Below, piece by piece: positions 44,601-51,680 of a stretch of DNA of 64,000 nucleotides (within the stretch, counting starts at the first letter, position 1; each line of letters begins with the position of its first letter). The notes below the pieces were generated by a model. That model saw only the letters and a list, made by a program, of their open reading frames with translations. It was not told the DNA's origin and searched no databases. The stretch comes from Pseudomonadota bacterium (lineage in GTDB: Bacteria > Desulfobacterota > Desulfovibrionia > Desulfovibrionales > Desulfovibrionaceae). The stretch spans positions 1-64,000 of the forward strand of contig JAHIUD010000067.1 in NCBI GenBank assembly GCA_018817515.1, in the 5' to 3' direction. The position numbers and the translations under genes were made by a program.

Positions 44601-44947
44601 ATGCCAGCTTCGAGGTGAGCGGCGAGGAGCGGCTCTGTTTCCCCATGCTTGCAAACCTGTTCGCCAACGCCATCGAGGCCTCGCCAGCCGGCGAACGCAT
44701 CACGGTCAACATGACCGCTGGCGAGGAGCATGTCGTGAGCATCCGCAACATGGGACCGGTTCCCCTGGACATTCGCGAGCGGTTTTTCGAAAAGTTCGTG
44801 ACCAGCGGCAAGACCAAGGGCACGGGGCTTGGCACCTACTCGGCCTGGCTCTTCGCCAAGGCCCAGGGCGGATCCGTGGAGCTGGACGCCTCCGAGGAAG
44901 GGGCGACCACCGTGGTGGTGCGCCTGCCCAAGGCGACTGTCCACTAG
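41612..44947 (+). CDS. Membrane sensor histidine kinase with Cache, HAMP and four PAS domains
   Basis: About 1111 residues. A first membrane helix (about 12-32) and a second (about 288-312) enclose a periplasmic Cache-like domain. A HAMP segment (about 312-360) and four PAS domains (starting near 365, 496, 615 and 765) follow. The kinase core has a HisKA-like motif NIIRHDLKTPLNGII (His about 896) and an HATPase domain with NLFANAIEA and TKGTGLGTYSA. There is no receiver domain. I chose the ATG at 41612 because GAGGGTGA lies six bases upstream and the first helix follows at once. The ligand and partner regulator are unknown. Confidence 0.92.
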   Translation: MPLNKLDKLHTRIFAIVLLAMLPVLIMALFIAKDRYQEAKANALSASRQLALQYSREGMALFDRVLLQMSDLAASPEVKTQNSAACTEIFRIHSRVHPAYGAIVLSRPDGSLVASSMRQPDTKSLATQRWFHDAVRNKTLTLGAYQDAKNGEPARLPLALPVLAPDGSVLSVLSISLDLRVLADLLDDLSLREGVAVSVIDRFGVILARFPAAPNAVGESAPAAETFLPGYAPDGLNTWEAKGVDGMSRLYYLASLLKQDRMGLFLRIGMPKAQVLAAVDHGLVRDLSFIAAMTVLAFFITGLFSNAFVLKQVRQLWQATKLMSEGDYGHRIGATGSGELIELSMAFDGMADVLESKTNRLATAERKFRKIFEHSVNGIFQTTPEGRILEANPALASMLGYESPEALIHSVSDIATQLYAEPGIREEVLLRLSRDGVVSGFEMPAKRANGERIWVSLNVHVVRNNDGGIGYLEGSAEDITYRKMIEEDLKRQQEKLQALLDYSPAMINIRDGKGNYILGNRIHQDVHGLGQEVLGKGVDDLFPPEVARRILEEDRQVLAEGKALTFQRPLRIQGVERHFLTVKFPLFNEFGQPDRICSIAYDISEYEQVREALRQSEEKYRTMIQTSPDLIWMFDPKGYILEANNASRDLLGYEPEELRGMHLQNLFHPDDARAHDRELLLSQLVGHGEKRQPPPALINERRQLPRGTRDLTVRLLPKPNGRQAPQPRHFELSSCGLWRNMTFLGTMAVIRDVTKRRKAELALRESQDLLAYAQSLGKIGGWAINLETKESKWTDEVFHVLGYKGRNVPTVDEGVVLFAPEDRARFLEAMRKAELGESLDLELRLAQRDTSQRWVRIMGRIQDREGVRMLGGLVQDITDSKNLELLRDDIDNIIRHDLKTPLNGIINLPQIIMAGSNLNQDQIECLGYIEMSGRKMLRQVEMALDIMKIERGNFQFQPYTLDLLEICRVIIQELRESVERKRLAMEVLLQGEPVADYASFEVSGEERLCFPMLANLFANAIEASPAGERITVNMTAGEEHVVSIRNMGPVPLDIRERFFEKFVTSGKTKGTGLGTYSAWLFAKAQGGSVELDASEEGATTVVVRLPKATVH

Positions 44948-44957
44948 GCGTCGGGCA

Positions 44958-45785
44958 CTAGGCGTCGGGCTGGACCGGCTTGGGCTCGCGGAACGGGTTG
45001 CGGTGCGCGGCGGTCATGAACAGGTACGGGTAGTTGGCCTTGAGGTGGCGCATGTAGTCCAGCCACTGCCAGGCCAGCAGGCGGTAGGCGCGCTCCAGGT
45101 CGCCGCAGACGTGCGTGGCGTCGGCAGGGCTGAGCGAGCTCAAGTCGAAGCGGAACTCCAGCTCTTCCTTGATGTGCAGCACGGCCCAGAGCAGGTCCGT
45201 GCAGGTCTCGTGCTCCAGCAGGTTCGGGTTCTCCAAAAGCCGGATGAGCAGTGGGCTCTTCTCCGTCAGGAAGGCCTTGATGTCCTCCAGGTCCGCTGCC
45301 GTGGCCGCGACCTTGTACCCGTGCTTGGAGATGGAGGCGGCGCACTTGCGGAAGTACTGGTCGGACCAGCCGTCGGCTTCGGGCAGGCGTGAGCGCAGCC
45401 CCTCCAGGTCCGTGTCCAGCAGGGCCAGCTTGCGCAGCAGCCTGGTTCCGGCCTCGCTGAAGAACACGCCGATGACCATGTTCAGCTTTTCCTTGCGCTC
45501 TTTTTGCGCGCGCCGGGTCAAGAGGTGGTCCGAGGTGGCGGCCACGGCGTTCATGAACGAGCCCACGCCGGTGAGGATCATGATGCCCGCCACCACGCGG
45601 CCAGCGCCGGTGTGCGGCACCACGTCGCCGAAACCCACGGTGGACATGGTGACCACGCTGAAATAGAGCGAATCCGCGAAGTCGAAACCTTCCACCTGCA
45701 TGAGCGCCAGGGTGCCTGCCATGAGCACCACCGCCAGCACGCCCAGGGCCGCCAGCACGCGTTTTTGTCCGGCATCAAGCTGCAT
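44958..45785 (-). CDS. Two-helix potassium-channel-like protein with cytoplasmic domain
   Basis: A 275-residue protein with two transmembrane helices (about 9-29 and 58-78). Between them lies a pore loop with the selectivity-filter sequence TMSTVGFGD, as in Ion_trans_2 K+ channels. The remaining 190 residues are soluble and carry no RCK/TrkA signature that I recognise. It starts two bases after the buk stop, so it appears to be the last gene of the ACT-ptb-buk unit. Confidence 0.88.
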   Translation of the reverse strand: MQLDAGQKRVLAALGVLAVVLMAGTLALMQVEGFDFADSLYFSVVTMSTVGFGDVVPHTGAGRVVAGIMILTGVGSFMNAVAATSDHLLTRRAQKERKEKLNMVIGVFFSEAGTRLLRKLALLDTDLEGLRSRLPEADGWSDQYFRKCAASISKHGYKVAATAADLEDIKAFLTEKSPLLIRLLENPNLLEHETCTDLLWAVLHIKEELEFRFDLSSLSPADATHVCGDLERAYRLLAWQWLDYMRHLKANYPYLFMTAAHRNPFREPKPVQPDA

Positions 45786-45787
45786 GC

Positions 45788-46885
45788 TCAGCCCTCCCCC
45801 TGAAGATACCGGCGCACGTGCGCCGAGTCGGCCAGCGCGGCCAGCGCGCCTGCGGCCAGGGCGTGCATCTCCTGCACCTCTGGCAGCAGCACCACCGGGG
45901 CCATCCAGGACACACGGCGCGTGATGGCGTCGGCCAGAAGCGTGCTTTTGATCATGCCGCCGGTAAGCACCACCCCGGACAGGGGCGCAGTGTCGTCCTC
46001 AAACAGCGCCGCCGCCATGGAACCCACGGCCTTGGCCACCTGGTAGGCCAGGGTCTGCACCAGCACCGAGGCGCTCTCGTCCCCGGCGCGGGCGCGGGCT
46101 TCGATGACGCGCAGGTCGTTGGTGCCTGCGTGGGCATAGAGCCCGCTTGTGGTTAAAAGCTCGCGGCAGAGCGCCGCCGGGTCCTCGCCGCGGCGTATCA
46201 GGTCAAGCACGGCCAGGCTTGGCAAGGTGCCGGCGCGTTCGGCGCTCATGGGGCCCTCGCCGTCCACGCCGTTGGTCACGTCCACGATGCGGCCCCGGTC
46301 GTGCGCACCCACGCTGACCCCGCCGCCCAGGTGCGCCACCACGAACTTGGAGTCCTGGTAGCGCAGGCCGAGGTCGGCGGCGGCGCGGCGGCCCGCGGAG
46401 CGCTGGCTGAGCGCGTGGAACACGGTGCGCCGCATGACGCGCGGCAGGCCGGTCAAGCGCGCCACTTCGCGCAGCTCGTCGGTGACGGGCGGGTCGACCA
46501 CAAAGGCCGGGCAGCCGGACTTCGTCGCGAACTCCCGGGCCAGGGGGGCGCCCAGGTTGCACGGATGCTCGCCGAAGCGCGCCCGGGCCAGGTCGTCCAG
46601 CATGGCTTGATCCACGGCGTAGACGCCGCCGGGCAGGGGCCGGAGCAAGCCGCCGCGTCCGGCCACGGCAGCGAAGCGCGCTCCGTTCAGATGCCGTGCC
46701 ACGGCCTGGGCCACGGCCTCGCGCCGCAGCGCCAGCTGGTCCTGGACCGTGCCGCAGGCGGCGAGGTCCGCCTTGGCGTGGCTGATCTCCTCGGAAAACA
46801 GCTCGGTTTCGCCCTCGAACACGGCCACCTTGGTGGAGGTGGAGCCTGGGTTGATGCATAGGATGCGCGGGCTGTTGCGGGTCAC
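45788..46885 (-). CDS. buk: Butyrate kinase
   Basis: A 365-residue ASKHA kinase of the Buk type, converting butyryl (or branched acyl) phosphate and ADP to the acid and ATP. The N-terminus ILCINPGSTSTKVAVFEGE is diagnostic and separates it from acetate kinase; VAHLGGGVSVGAHDRGR and VVLTGGMIKS are also present. Its ATG overlaps the ptb stop as ATGA, so the pair is translationally coupled. Together they would recover ATP from an acyl-CoA; which acyl-CoA is not shown. Confidence 0.94.
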   Translation of the reverse strand: MTRNSPRILCINPGSTSTKVAVFEGETELFSEEISHAKADLAACGTVQDQLALRREAVAQAVARHLNGARFAAVAGRGGLLRPLPGGVYAVDQAMLDDLARARFGEHPCNLGAPLAREFATKSGCPAFVVDPPVTDELREVARLTGLPRVMRRTVFHALSQRSAGRRAAADLGLRYQDSKFVVAHLGGGVSVGAHDRGRIVDVTNGVDGEGPMSAERAGTLPSLAVLDLIRRGEDPAALCRELLTTSGLYAHAGTNDLRVIEARARAGDESASVLVQTLAYQVAKAVGSMAAALFEDDTAPLSGVVLTGGMIKSTLLADAITRRVSWMAPVVLLPEVQEMHALAAGALAALADSAHVRRYLQGEG

Positions 46886-47835
46886 GCTGAGCCTCCAGCG
46901 AGATAGGCCGCCAGGGCGATGGAGGCGAACTTGGAGCGCTCGGAGTCCCCGCGCGAGGGCACGACCACGGGCACGCGGCTGCCCACCACCACGCTGGCAA
47001 GCGTCATGTTCATGAAGGAGTTCAGCGTCTTGTACAGAATATTACCGGACTCGATGTCCGGGGTGCAGAGGATGTCGGCGTGCCCGGCCACGGGGTGGGT
47101 GACGCCCTTCATGGTCGCGGCAGCGGACGAAACTGCCAGGTCAAGGGCTAGGGGGCCGGCCACCATGGCGTCGCCGAACTCGCCGGAGTCGGCCATTTTG
47201 GCGATGATGTCCGCGTCCAGGGTGGCGGGCATGGCCGGGTAGTTGACCTTTTCCGTGGCCGCCAGCATGGCCGCGCGCGGCCGCGATATGCCCAGCCTGC
47301 GGGCCACGGCCAGGGCGTTCTTCAGGATGTCCACCTTGCGTTGCAGGGTGGGGCGGATGTTCACCCCGGCGTCGGTGAGCAGCATGAGCCGCTGCTGGCC
47401 CGGCTCACCGCTGGTCACGGCGCTTGGCGCATCGAAAACGGTGACGTGGCTGAGGATGCCGCCTGCGGGCACGAGCCCCGCCTCCTTGACCAGCACGGCC
47501 TTGAGGATGGTGCTGGTGCTCACCAGGCCCTTCATGATGAGCTCCGCCCGGCCCTGGCGGAAATAGTCCACGGCCAGGGTGACTGCCTGGGTGTCGTCCG
47601 GGCAGTCCTGGCATTCAAAGTCGTCGAGGTTGAGCCCCAGGTCCTTGGCCACGGCGCGCGTGCGGGCCATGTCGCCCATAAACACCGGCTCGGCCAGCCC
47701 CTCCGCCGCGGCGTGCAGGGCCGCGCGCAGCACGAACTCCTCGGCGCAGGGCGCGATGGCCACGCGCACCGGACGCCCACGGGCCGTGACGGCCTGCACC
47801 ACCTGGGCCAGGCTGGTCAGGCGCGGGGTTTCCAC
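46882..47835 (-). CDS. ptb: Phosphate butyryltransferase
   Basis: A 317-residue member of the PTA_PTB family, shorter than Pta and consisting of the catalytic domain only. Motifs such as ELIMKGLVSTSTILKAVL and LTDAGVNIRPTLQRKVDILKNA match phosphate butyryl/acyl transferases. The start is a GTG at 47835 that overlaps the stop of the preceding ACT-domain gene (TAGTG), with GGAG seven bases upstream; the frame is open further upstream but only by reading through that gene. It supplies the acyl phosphate for Buk. Confidence 0.93.
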   Translation of the reverse strand: METPRLTSLAQVVQAVTARGRPVRVAIAPCAEEFVLRAALHAAAEGLAEPVFMGDMARTRAVAKDLGLNLDDFECQDCPDDTQAVTLAVDYFRQGRAELIMKGLVSTSTILKAVLVKEAGLVPAGGILSHVTVFDAPSAVTSGEPGQQRLMLLTDAGVNIRPTLQRKVDILKNALAVARRLGISRPRAAMLAATEKVNYPAMPATLDADIIAKMADSGEFGDAMVAGPLALDLAVSSAAATMKGVTHPVAGHADILCTPDIESGNILYKTLNSFMNMTLASVVVGSRVPVVVPSRGDSERSKFASIALAAYLAGGSA

Positions 47836-48314
47836 TAGTCGTCTCCGCGCTTGAGGGCGATCTTGCCGCTCCTGGCCATGCTCAGGATGCCAAAGGGCGC
47901 CAGCATCTTGATGAGGCCCTCCACGCGCTCGGAGTCGCCGGAGAGCTCGACGGTGAGGCTTTTTTCGCCCATGCCGACGACGCTGGCGCGGAAGACCTCC
48001 AGGATCTGCATGAGTTGTGAGAGGTTGTCCGTGCCGCGCGCGATCTTCATGAGCACCAGCTCGCGGTCCAAGAACTCCTTGCGCGCCAGGTCGTCCACCT
48101 GGATGACGAAGTCCATCTGGGCCACGGCGCTGGTGATGACGTCGACATCGCCGTCCGGGGCCTCCAGGCAGATGACCATGCTCGTCACCGCAGGATTGTC
48201 GGTCTCGCCGCAGGCTATGCTCTGGATGTTCAGGCTGCGTTTCTTGAACTCTGTGGCCAGGTCGGCGAGAACGCCCGTGCGGTTTGCCACCAGGGCGAAG
48301 ATGGTATGTTTCAC
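47835..48314 (-). CDS. IlvH-like acetolactate synthase small-subunit (ACT domain) protein
   Basis: A 159-residue protein with the layout of acetolactate synthase regulatory subunits. It has an N-terminal ACT domain (ALVANRTGVLADLATEFKKR, NIQSIACGETDNP) and a C-terminal domain (LVLMKIA, EVFRASVVGMGEKSLTVELSG, ending ARSGKIALKRGDD). No catalytic ilvB or ilvC gene is in this window. A GTG start at 48314 is chosen because AAGGAG lies nine bases upstream. It overlaps ptb, so it is the first gene of the ptb-buk operon. It may sense a branched-chain amino acid for a distant IlvB, or have been recruited for another purpose. Confidence 0.85.
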   Translation of the reverse strand: MKHTIFALVANRTGVLADLATEFKKRSLNIQSIACGETDNPAVTSMVICLEAPDGDVDVITSAVAQMDFVIQVDDLARKEFLDRELVLMKIARGTDNLSQLMQILEVFRASVVGMGEKSLTVELSGDSERVEGLIKMLAPFGILSMARSGKIALKRGDD

Positions 48315-48506
48315 TGCGGGCTGCTCCTTGCTGTGCGTTGTTCGCTGCAAGGCATAATATTAACGCAAGTCCGCAAGGAAGCAAAGTGTCGGCTTGAACT
48401 GGTCGGGCTTTGGCAGGGTATTGCCATTGCTGCGATCAACGGATATGTATGTGAGCATGAGGCTACCGGAATCCGCAGAGCAATATTTGTCCCGCCGTGG
48501 TGCCTT

Positions 48507-49358
48507 GTGAAGGTCCGCTGCTGGGGCGCGCGCGGTTCCATCCCGGTTTCCGGGCCGGAATATGTCCGCTATGGCGGAGACACCACCTGCCTTTCGATCC
48601 GCTCCAAGAACGACGCGCTGTTGGTCATCGACGCCGGCACGGGCATCCGCAGGCTGGGCTGCCAGTTGATGGAGCAGGGCCGCGAGGACCTGACGCTATT
48701 GTTCACCCACACCCACTGGGACCACGTGCTGGGCCTGCCGTTTTTCAAACCTCTGTACAACCCGAAGGTCCGCATAGACTTGTACGGCAGCCCCGGCCTG
48801 CAGGGCAACATCGTGAAGCTTCTGACGCGGGTCATGGCTCCGCCGCTGTTCCCGATGCCCTTCGCGCAACTGCCGTCCAGCATCACGGGGCTTGAGTGGC
48901 AGGGCGGGAGCCTGCAGTTGGACAGCCTGCGGGTGACGCGTATCGCGCTCTCGCACCCGAACCTGGGCGTGGGCTACCGCATCGAGGAGGACGGCAAAAG
49001 CTTCGTCTTCCTCACGGACAACGAGCTCTCGCAACACCACCGGGGCGGGCGCAGCTTTTCGGAGTACGTGGATTTCTGCCGCGGGGCCGACCTGCTCGTG
49101 CATGATGCCGAATACACGCCCGAGGAGTATCCGAGCCGCAGGGGCTGGGGGCACTCGCACTTTGAGGACGCAGCCCGGCTGGCCAAGGTTGCCGGGGTGA
49201 AGACTCTGGGCCTGTTCCACCACAACCAGGAGCGCACGGATGACGCCATGGACGAGCTTGTGCGGCGCACCCGCGAGTTTCTGTCCGGTCCCGGCGCGGG
49301 GAGCGGCCCTGTGCCTGCGTGCCTGGCCTTGACCCAGGATTCCAGCTTCGACCTCTAG
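48507..49358 (+). CDS. Metallo-beta-lactamase-fold hydrolase
   Basis: About 283 residues. It opens with VRCWGARGSIPVSGPEYVRYGGDTTC, a start typical of one branch of MBL-fold phosphodiesterases, and has the metal-binding HTHWDHVLGLPFF plus downstream Asp/His (LVHDAEYTPEEY, GWGHSHFEDAARLA, LFHHN). Substrates in this branch may be cyclic nucleotides or RNA, but this is not certain. The GTG at 48507 gives the family N-terminus, though its ribosome-binding site is weak. It is divergent from the ACT-ptb-buk operon; the 192-base gap holds no clear promoter. Confidence 0.85.
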   Translation: MKVRCWGARGSIPVSGPEYVRYGGDTTCLSIRSKNDALLVIDAGTGIRRLGCQLMEQGREDLTLLFTHTHWDHVLGLPFFKPLYNPKVRIDLYGSPGLQGNIVKLLTRVMAPPLFPMPFAQLPSSITGLEWQGGSLQLDSLRVTRIALSHPNLGVGYRIEEDGKSFVFLTDNELSQHHRGGRSFSEYVDFCRGADLLVHDAEYTPEEYPSRRGWGHSHFEDAARLAKVAGVKTLGLFHHNQERTDDAMDELVRRTREFLSGPGAGSGPVPACLALTQDSSFDL

Positions 49359-49506
49359 CCTGCCCCGACAGCCTCCGGCTGCCCGAGGGGGCCCCTGCCC
49401 ATCGCGCTCCGAACCCCGGCTGTACTTGATTTCTGTCCCAGGACATGCCACACCCGCAAGTGCCTTGCGAAAGGCAATCGGTGCGGCAACAAGGGGGAAG
49501 TGTTTG

Positions 49507-49905
49507 ATGCGCGTGCTCATCGTGGATGACGATTTCTACAGCCGGATCATGCTTCATGACATGATGCGGCCCGTTGCGGAATGCCACATCGCGGTCAACG
49601 GCGAGGAAGCCGTTGGCGCCTTCAAGAAGGCCCTGGAGGACGGACGTCCCTACGACCTGGTCTGCATGGACCTGGTGATGCCTGAGATGGACGGCCAGCA
49701 GGCCCTGCGCGAAATGCGCGCTTACGAGGAAGAGATGGGGCTGAGCGACGCCCAGCGCTGCAAGGTCATTGTCATAAGCATGCTTGAGGACTCTCGCGAG
49801 ACCAATGACGCCTTTTTCCTCGGCGGGGCCGACTGCTTCCTGGTCAAACCCATCGAGGAGGAGCGCTTCATGGCTGAACTCCGCGCCCTGGAGCTCATGG
49901 CCTAG
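49507..49905 (+). CDS. Stand-alone response-regulator receiver protein
   Basis: A 132-residue CheY-like single-domain protein. It has the acidic pocket VDDDFYS, the phospho-acceptor Asp in VCMDLVMPEMDG, the switch residue in VISM and the conserved Lys in LVKPI. There is no output domain, so it works through protein contacts or as a phosphorelay carrier. The ATG is preceded by GGGGGAAG. No kinase is adjacent, though two large kinases are in this window. Confidence 0.92.
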   Translation: MRVLIVDDDFYSRIMLHDMMRPVAECHIAVNGEEAVGAFKKALEDGRPYDLVCMDLVMPEMDGQQALREMRAYEEEMGLSDAQRCKVIVISMLEDSRETNDAFFLGGADCFLVKPIEEERFMAELRALELMA

Positions 49906-49964
49906 CCAGGGCCTGATCCAGGTTCCCGGCCCGGTGTTCGGAGGCGGGACGAGCGGACGGGGGC

Positions 49965-49999
49965 AGCGGCCTGGCCGTAGCCTTCCGCCGCTTTTTTTT
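49965..49999 (+). terminator. Terminator after the receiver gene
   Basis: AGCGGC (49965-49970) pairs with GCCGCT (49987-49992) and is followed by an eight-T run. The loop also contains a GGCC/GGCC self-complementary stretch. Confidence 0.7.
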
Positions 50000-50109
50000 G
50001 GGGCGCTGCCGCCCCTTGGCGACATTTGAACTTCGACGAAAAGTCGGCTAATGAAGCCTACGACGTCGCACGGCCCCAGGCGGCCTAAAGCGACCCACAG
50101 GACAGGTGC

Positions 50110-51627
50110 ATGAGTCAGATTCTCGGGATCAAATTCAGCGACCACGGACCGGTGTGCTATTTCGCCTCCGGAGCCCATGTGATGCGCGTGGGGCAGTCCG
50201 TGCTGGTGGAGACCGACCAGGGCCTGGCCCTGGGGCGCGTGGCCACCGTGGCGGCCCCGGAGGCCGCTCACCAGGACGCCCATGTGGTCGTCATCGCTTC
50301 GGCTGATGGCGCAGCGGCCGACACTGCTGCGGCCGACACTGCTGCGGCCGACACTGCCGCGCCGGTCAAGGCTCCGGCCCCCTTTGAGGCGGTGCTGATC
50401 AGCGCGGAGTGGCAGGATGAATTTTCGCAGCCGGAGTCCTCGCAGCCGGAGTCCTTGCAGCCCGGTGCGCCCAAGGACCAGGGCGGCGACAGCCTCTCGG
50501 AGCGGCCGCAGGAGACCCCCAGCGGCGGCGTCTATTCCCTGGAGCAGGCCGCCCAGTACCAGCCCAGGCCGGTGACCTCCGCAGGGCTGCAGAGCATTTT
50601 CCGCATGGCCGGGCAGCAGGACCTGGAGACAGGGGCCGAGAACAAGCGCCTGGCGCGCCGGGCCTTCAACTTCTGCCGGGGCTGCATCTCCAATCAGGCG
50701 CTGGACATGAAGCTCGTGGACGTGGAGGTGCTGCACGACCGCAGCAAGATGATCTTCTATTTCACCGCGCCAAACCGCATCGACTTCCGCGAGCTCATCA
50801 AGAGCCTGGTGCGCGAGTTCCACACGCGCATCGAACTGCGCCAGATCGGCGTGCGCCACGAGACGCAGATGATCGGCGCCATCGGCAACTGCGGGCAGGT
50901 CGTCTGCTGCCGCCGCTTCCTGCGCAAGTTTGCGCCGGTGACCATCAAGATGGCCAAGGAGCAGAACCTGTTCCTGAACCCGGCCAAGATCTCCGGCATC
51001 TGCGGGCGGCTCTTGTGCTGCCTGAGCTACGAGCAGAAGGGGTATGAGGAATTCCACAAGCAGTGTCCCAAGATCGGCAAGCGCGTTCCCACGGCCATCG
51101 GCACCGCCAAGGTGCTGCGCGCCAATTTCTTCAAGAAGTCCATTTCCGTCTGGGTCGAGGACCTCGGTGAGCGCGAGTTCACCCTGGAGGAATGGAAGGA
51201 CCTGGTGAGCCGCCAGCTTTCGCCCGAGGGCGCGGCCCAGGCTCCGGAAGGCCATGCCCCGGAGCGCCAGGGACGCCAGGGCGCCAGTCGGCCGTCTGCT
51301 GGGCGCCCGACCAGGCCGGAACGTCCCGCACGTCCTGAGAGGCCGGAAAAGGGCGACAGGCCGGAGAAAGCCGAAAGGGCCGAGCGTGCTGAGAGGCCCG
51401 AGAGAACCGAACGGCCCGAAAGAGCTGAAAAGCCCGAAAGGCCGGAAAGAGGCGAAAGGTCCGAGCCCAGGGCTCAGGCTGCCGCCAGCCCCGAGACCGC
51501 GCCCAGAGAGACGGGCGGAGCCCCGGCAGAGCCCGGCAGCGAGCGTTCCGCCAGGCCCGAGGGTGAGGCCGGACGCTCCCGTCCCAGGCGCAAACGTCGC
51601 AAGGGCAGGGGCCCCAAACCCGCCTAG
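50110..51627 (+). CDS. ricT: PSP1-domain protein RicT (YaaT), enlarged
   Basis: A 505-residue protein whose core (about 1-65 and 165-365) matches the RicT/YaaT family. The cysteines expected to bind Fe-S clusters are in FCRGC, GNCGQVVCC and CGRLLCC, plus KQCPK. In Bacillus, RicT works with RicA and RicF to direct mRNA processing by RNase Y. Two regions are unusual: an Ala/Glu/Pro-rich insertion after residue 65, with tandem AADTA and SQPE repeats, and a C-terminal tail of over 100 residues built from RPERPE- and AERAERPE-like units ending in a basic RPRRKRRKGRG. metG follows 53 bases later on the same strand. Confidence 0.92.
   Translation: MSQILGIKFSDHGPVCYFASGAHVMRVGQSVLVETDQGLALGRVATVAAPEAAHQDAHVVVIASADGAAADTAAADTAAADTAAPVKAPAPFEAVLISAEWQDEFSQPESSQPESLQPGAPKDQGGDSLSERPQETPSGGVYSLEQAAQYQPRPVTSAGLQSIFRMAGQQDLETGAENKRLARRAFNFCRGCISNQALDMKLVDVEVLHDRSKMIFYFTAPNRIDFRELIKSLVREFHTRIELRQIGVRHETQMIGAIGNCGQVVCCRRFLRKFAPVTIKMAKEQNLFLNPAKISGICGRLLCCLSYEQKGYEEFHKQCPKIGKRVPTAIGTAKVLRANFFKKSISVWVEDLGEREFTLEEWKDLVSRQLSPEGAAQAPEGHAPERQGRQGASRPSAGRPTRPERPARPERPEKGDRPEKAERAERAERPERTERPERAEKPERPERGERSEPRAQAAASPETAPRETGGAPAEPGSERSARPEGEAGRSRPRRKRRKGRGPKPA
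50314..50358 (+). repeat. Three tandem 15-bp repeats inside ricT
   Basis: The unit GCGGCCGACACTGCT occurs three times in a row, the last copy differing in the final base, and encodes AADTA each time. It keeps the frame, so copy-number change would only alter protein length. Confidence 0.95.
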
Positions 51628-51680
51628 GCCAAGTGGGCCGCCACATTCCCAGAGCCAGGAAACGCTTCAAGGAGTCGAGA

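Noticed and set aside
47836-48384. N-terminal extension of ptb
   Set aside because: The frame continues upstream, but it overlaps the ACT-domain gene in another frame. The GTG at 47835 has a ribosome-binding site and gives the family length.
48411-48424. TGGCAGGGTATTGC, resembling a sigma-54 promoter before the metallo-hydrolase
   Set aside because: The spacing is one base short of the required distance.
50314-50358. Tandem repeats considered as a CRISPR-like array
   Set aside because: The units are contiguous, have no spacers and lie in frame inside ricT. No cas genes are in the window.
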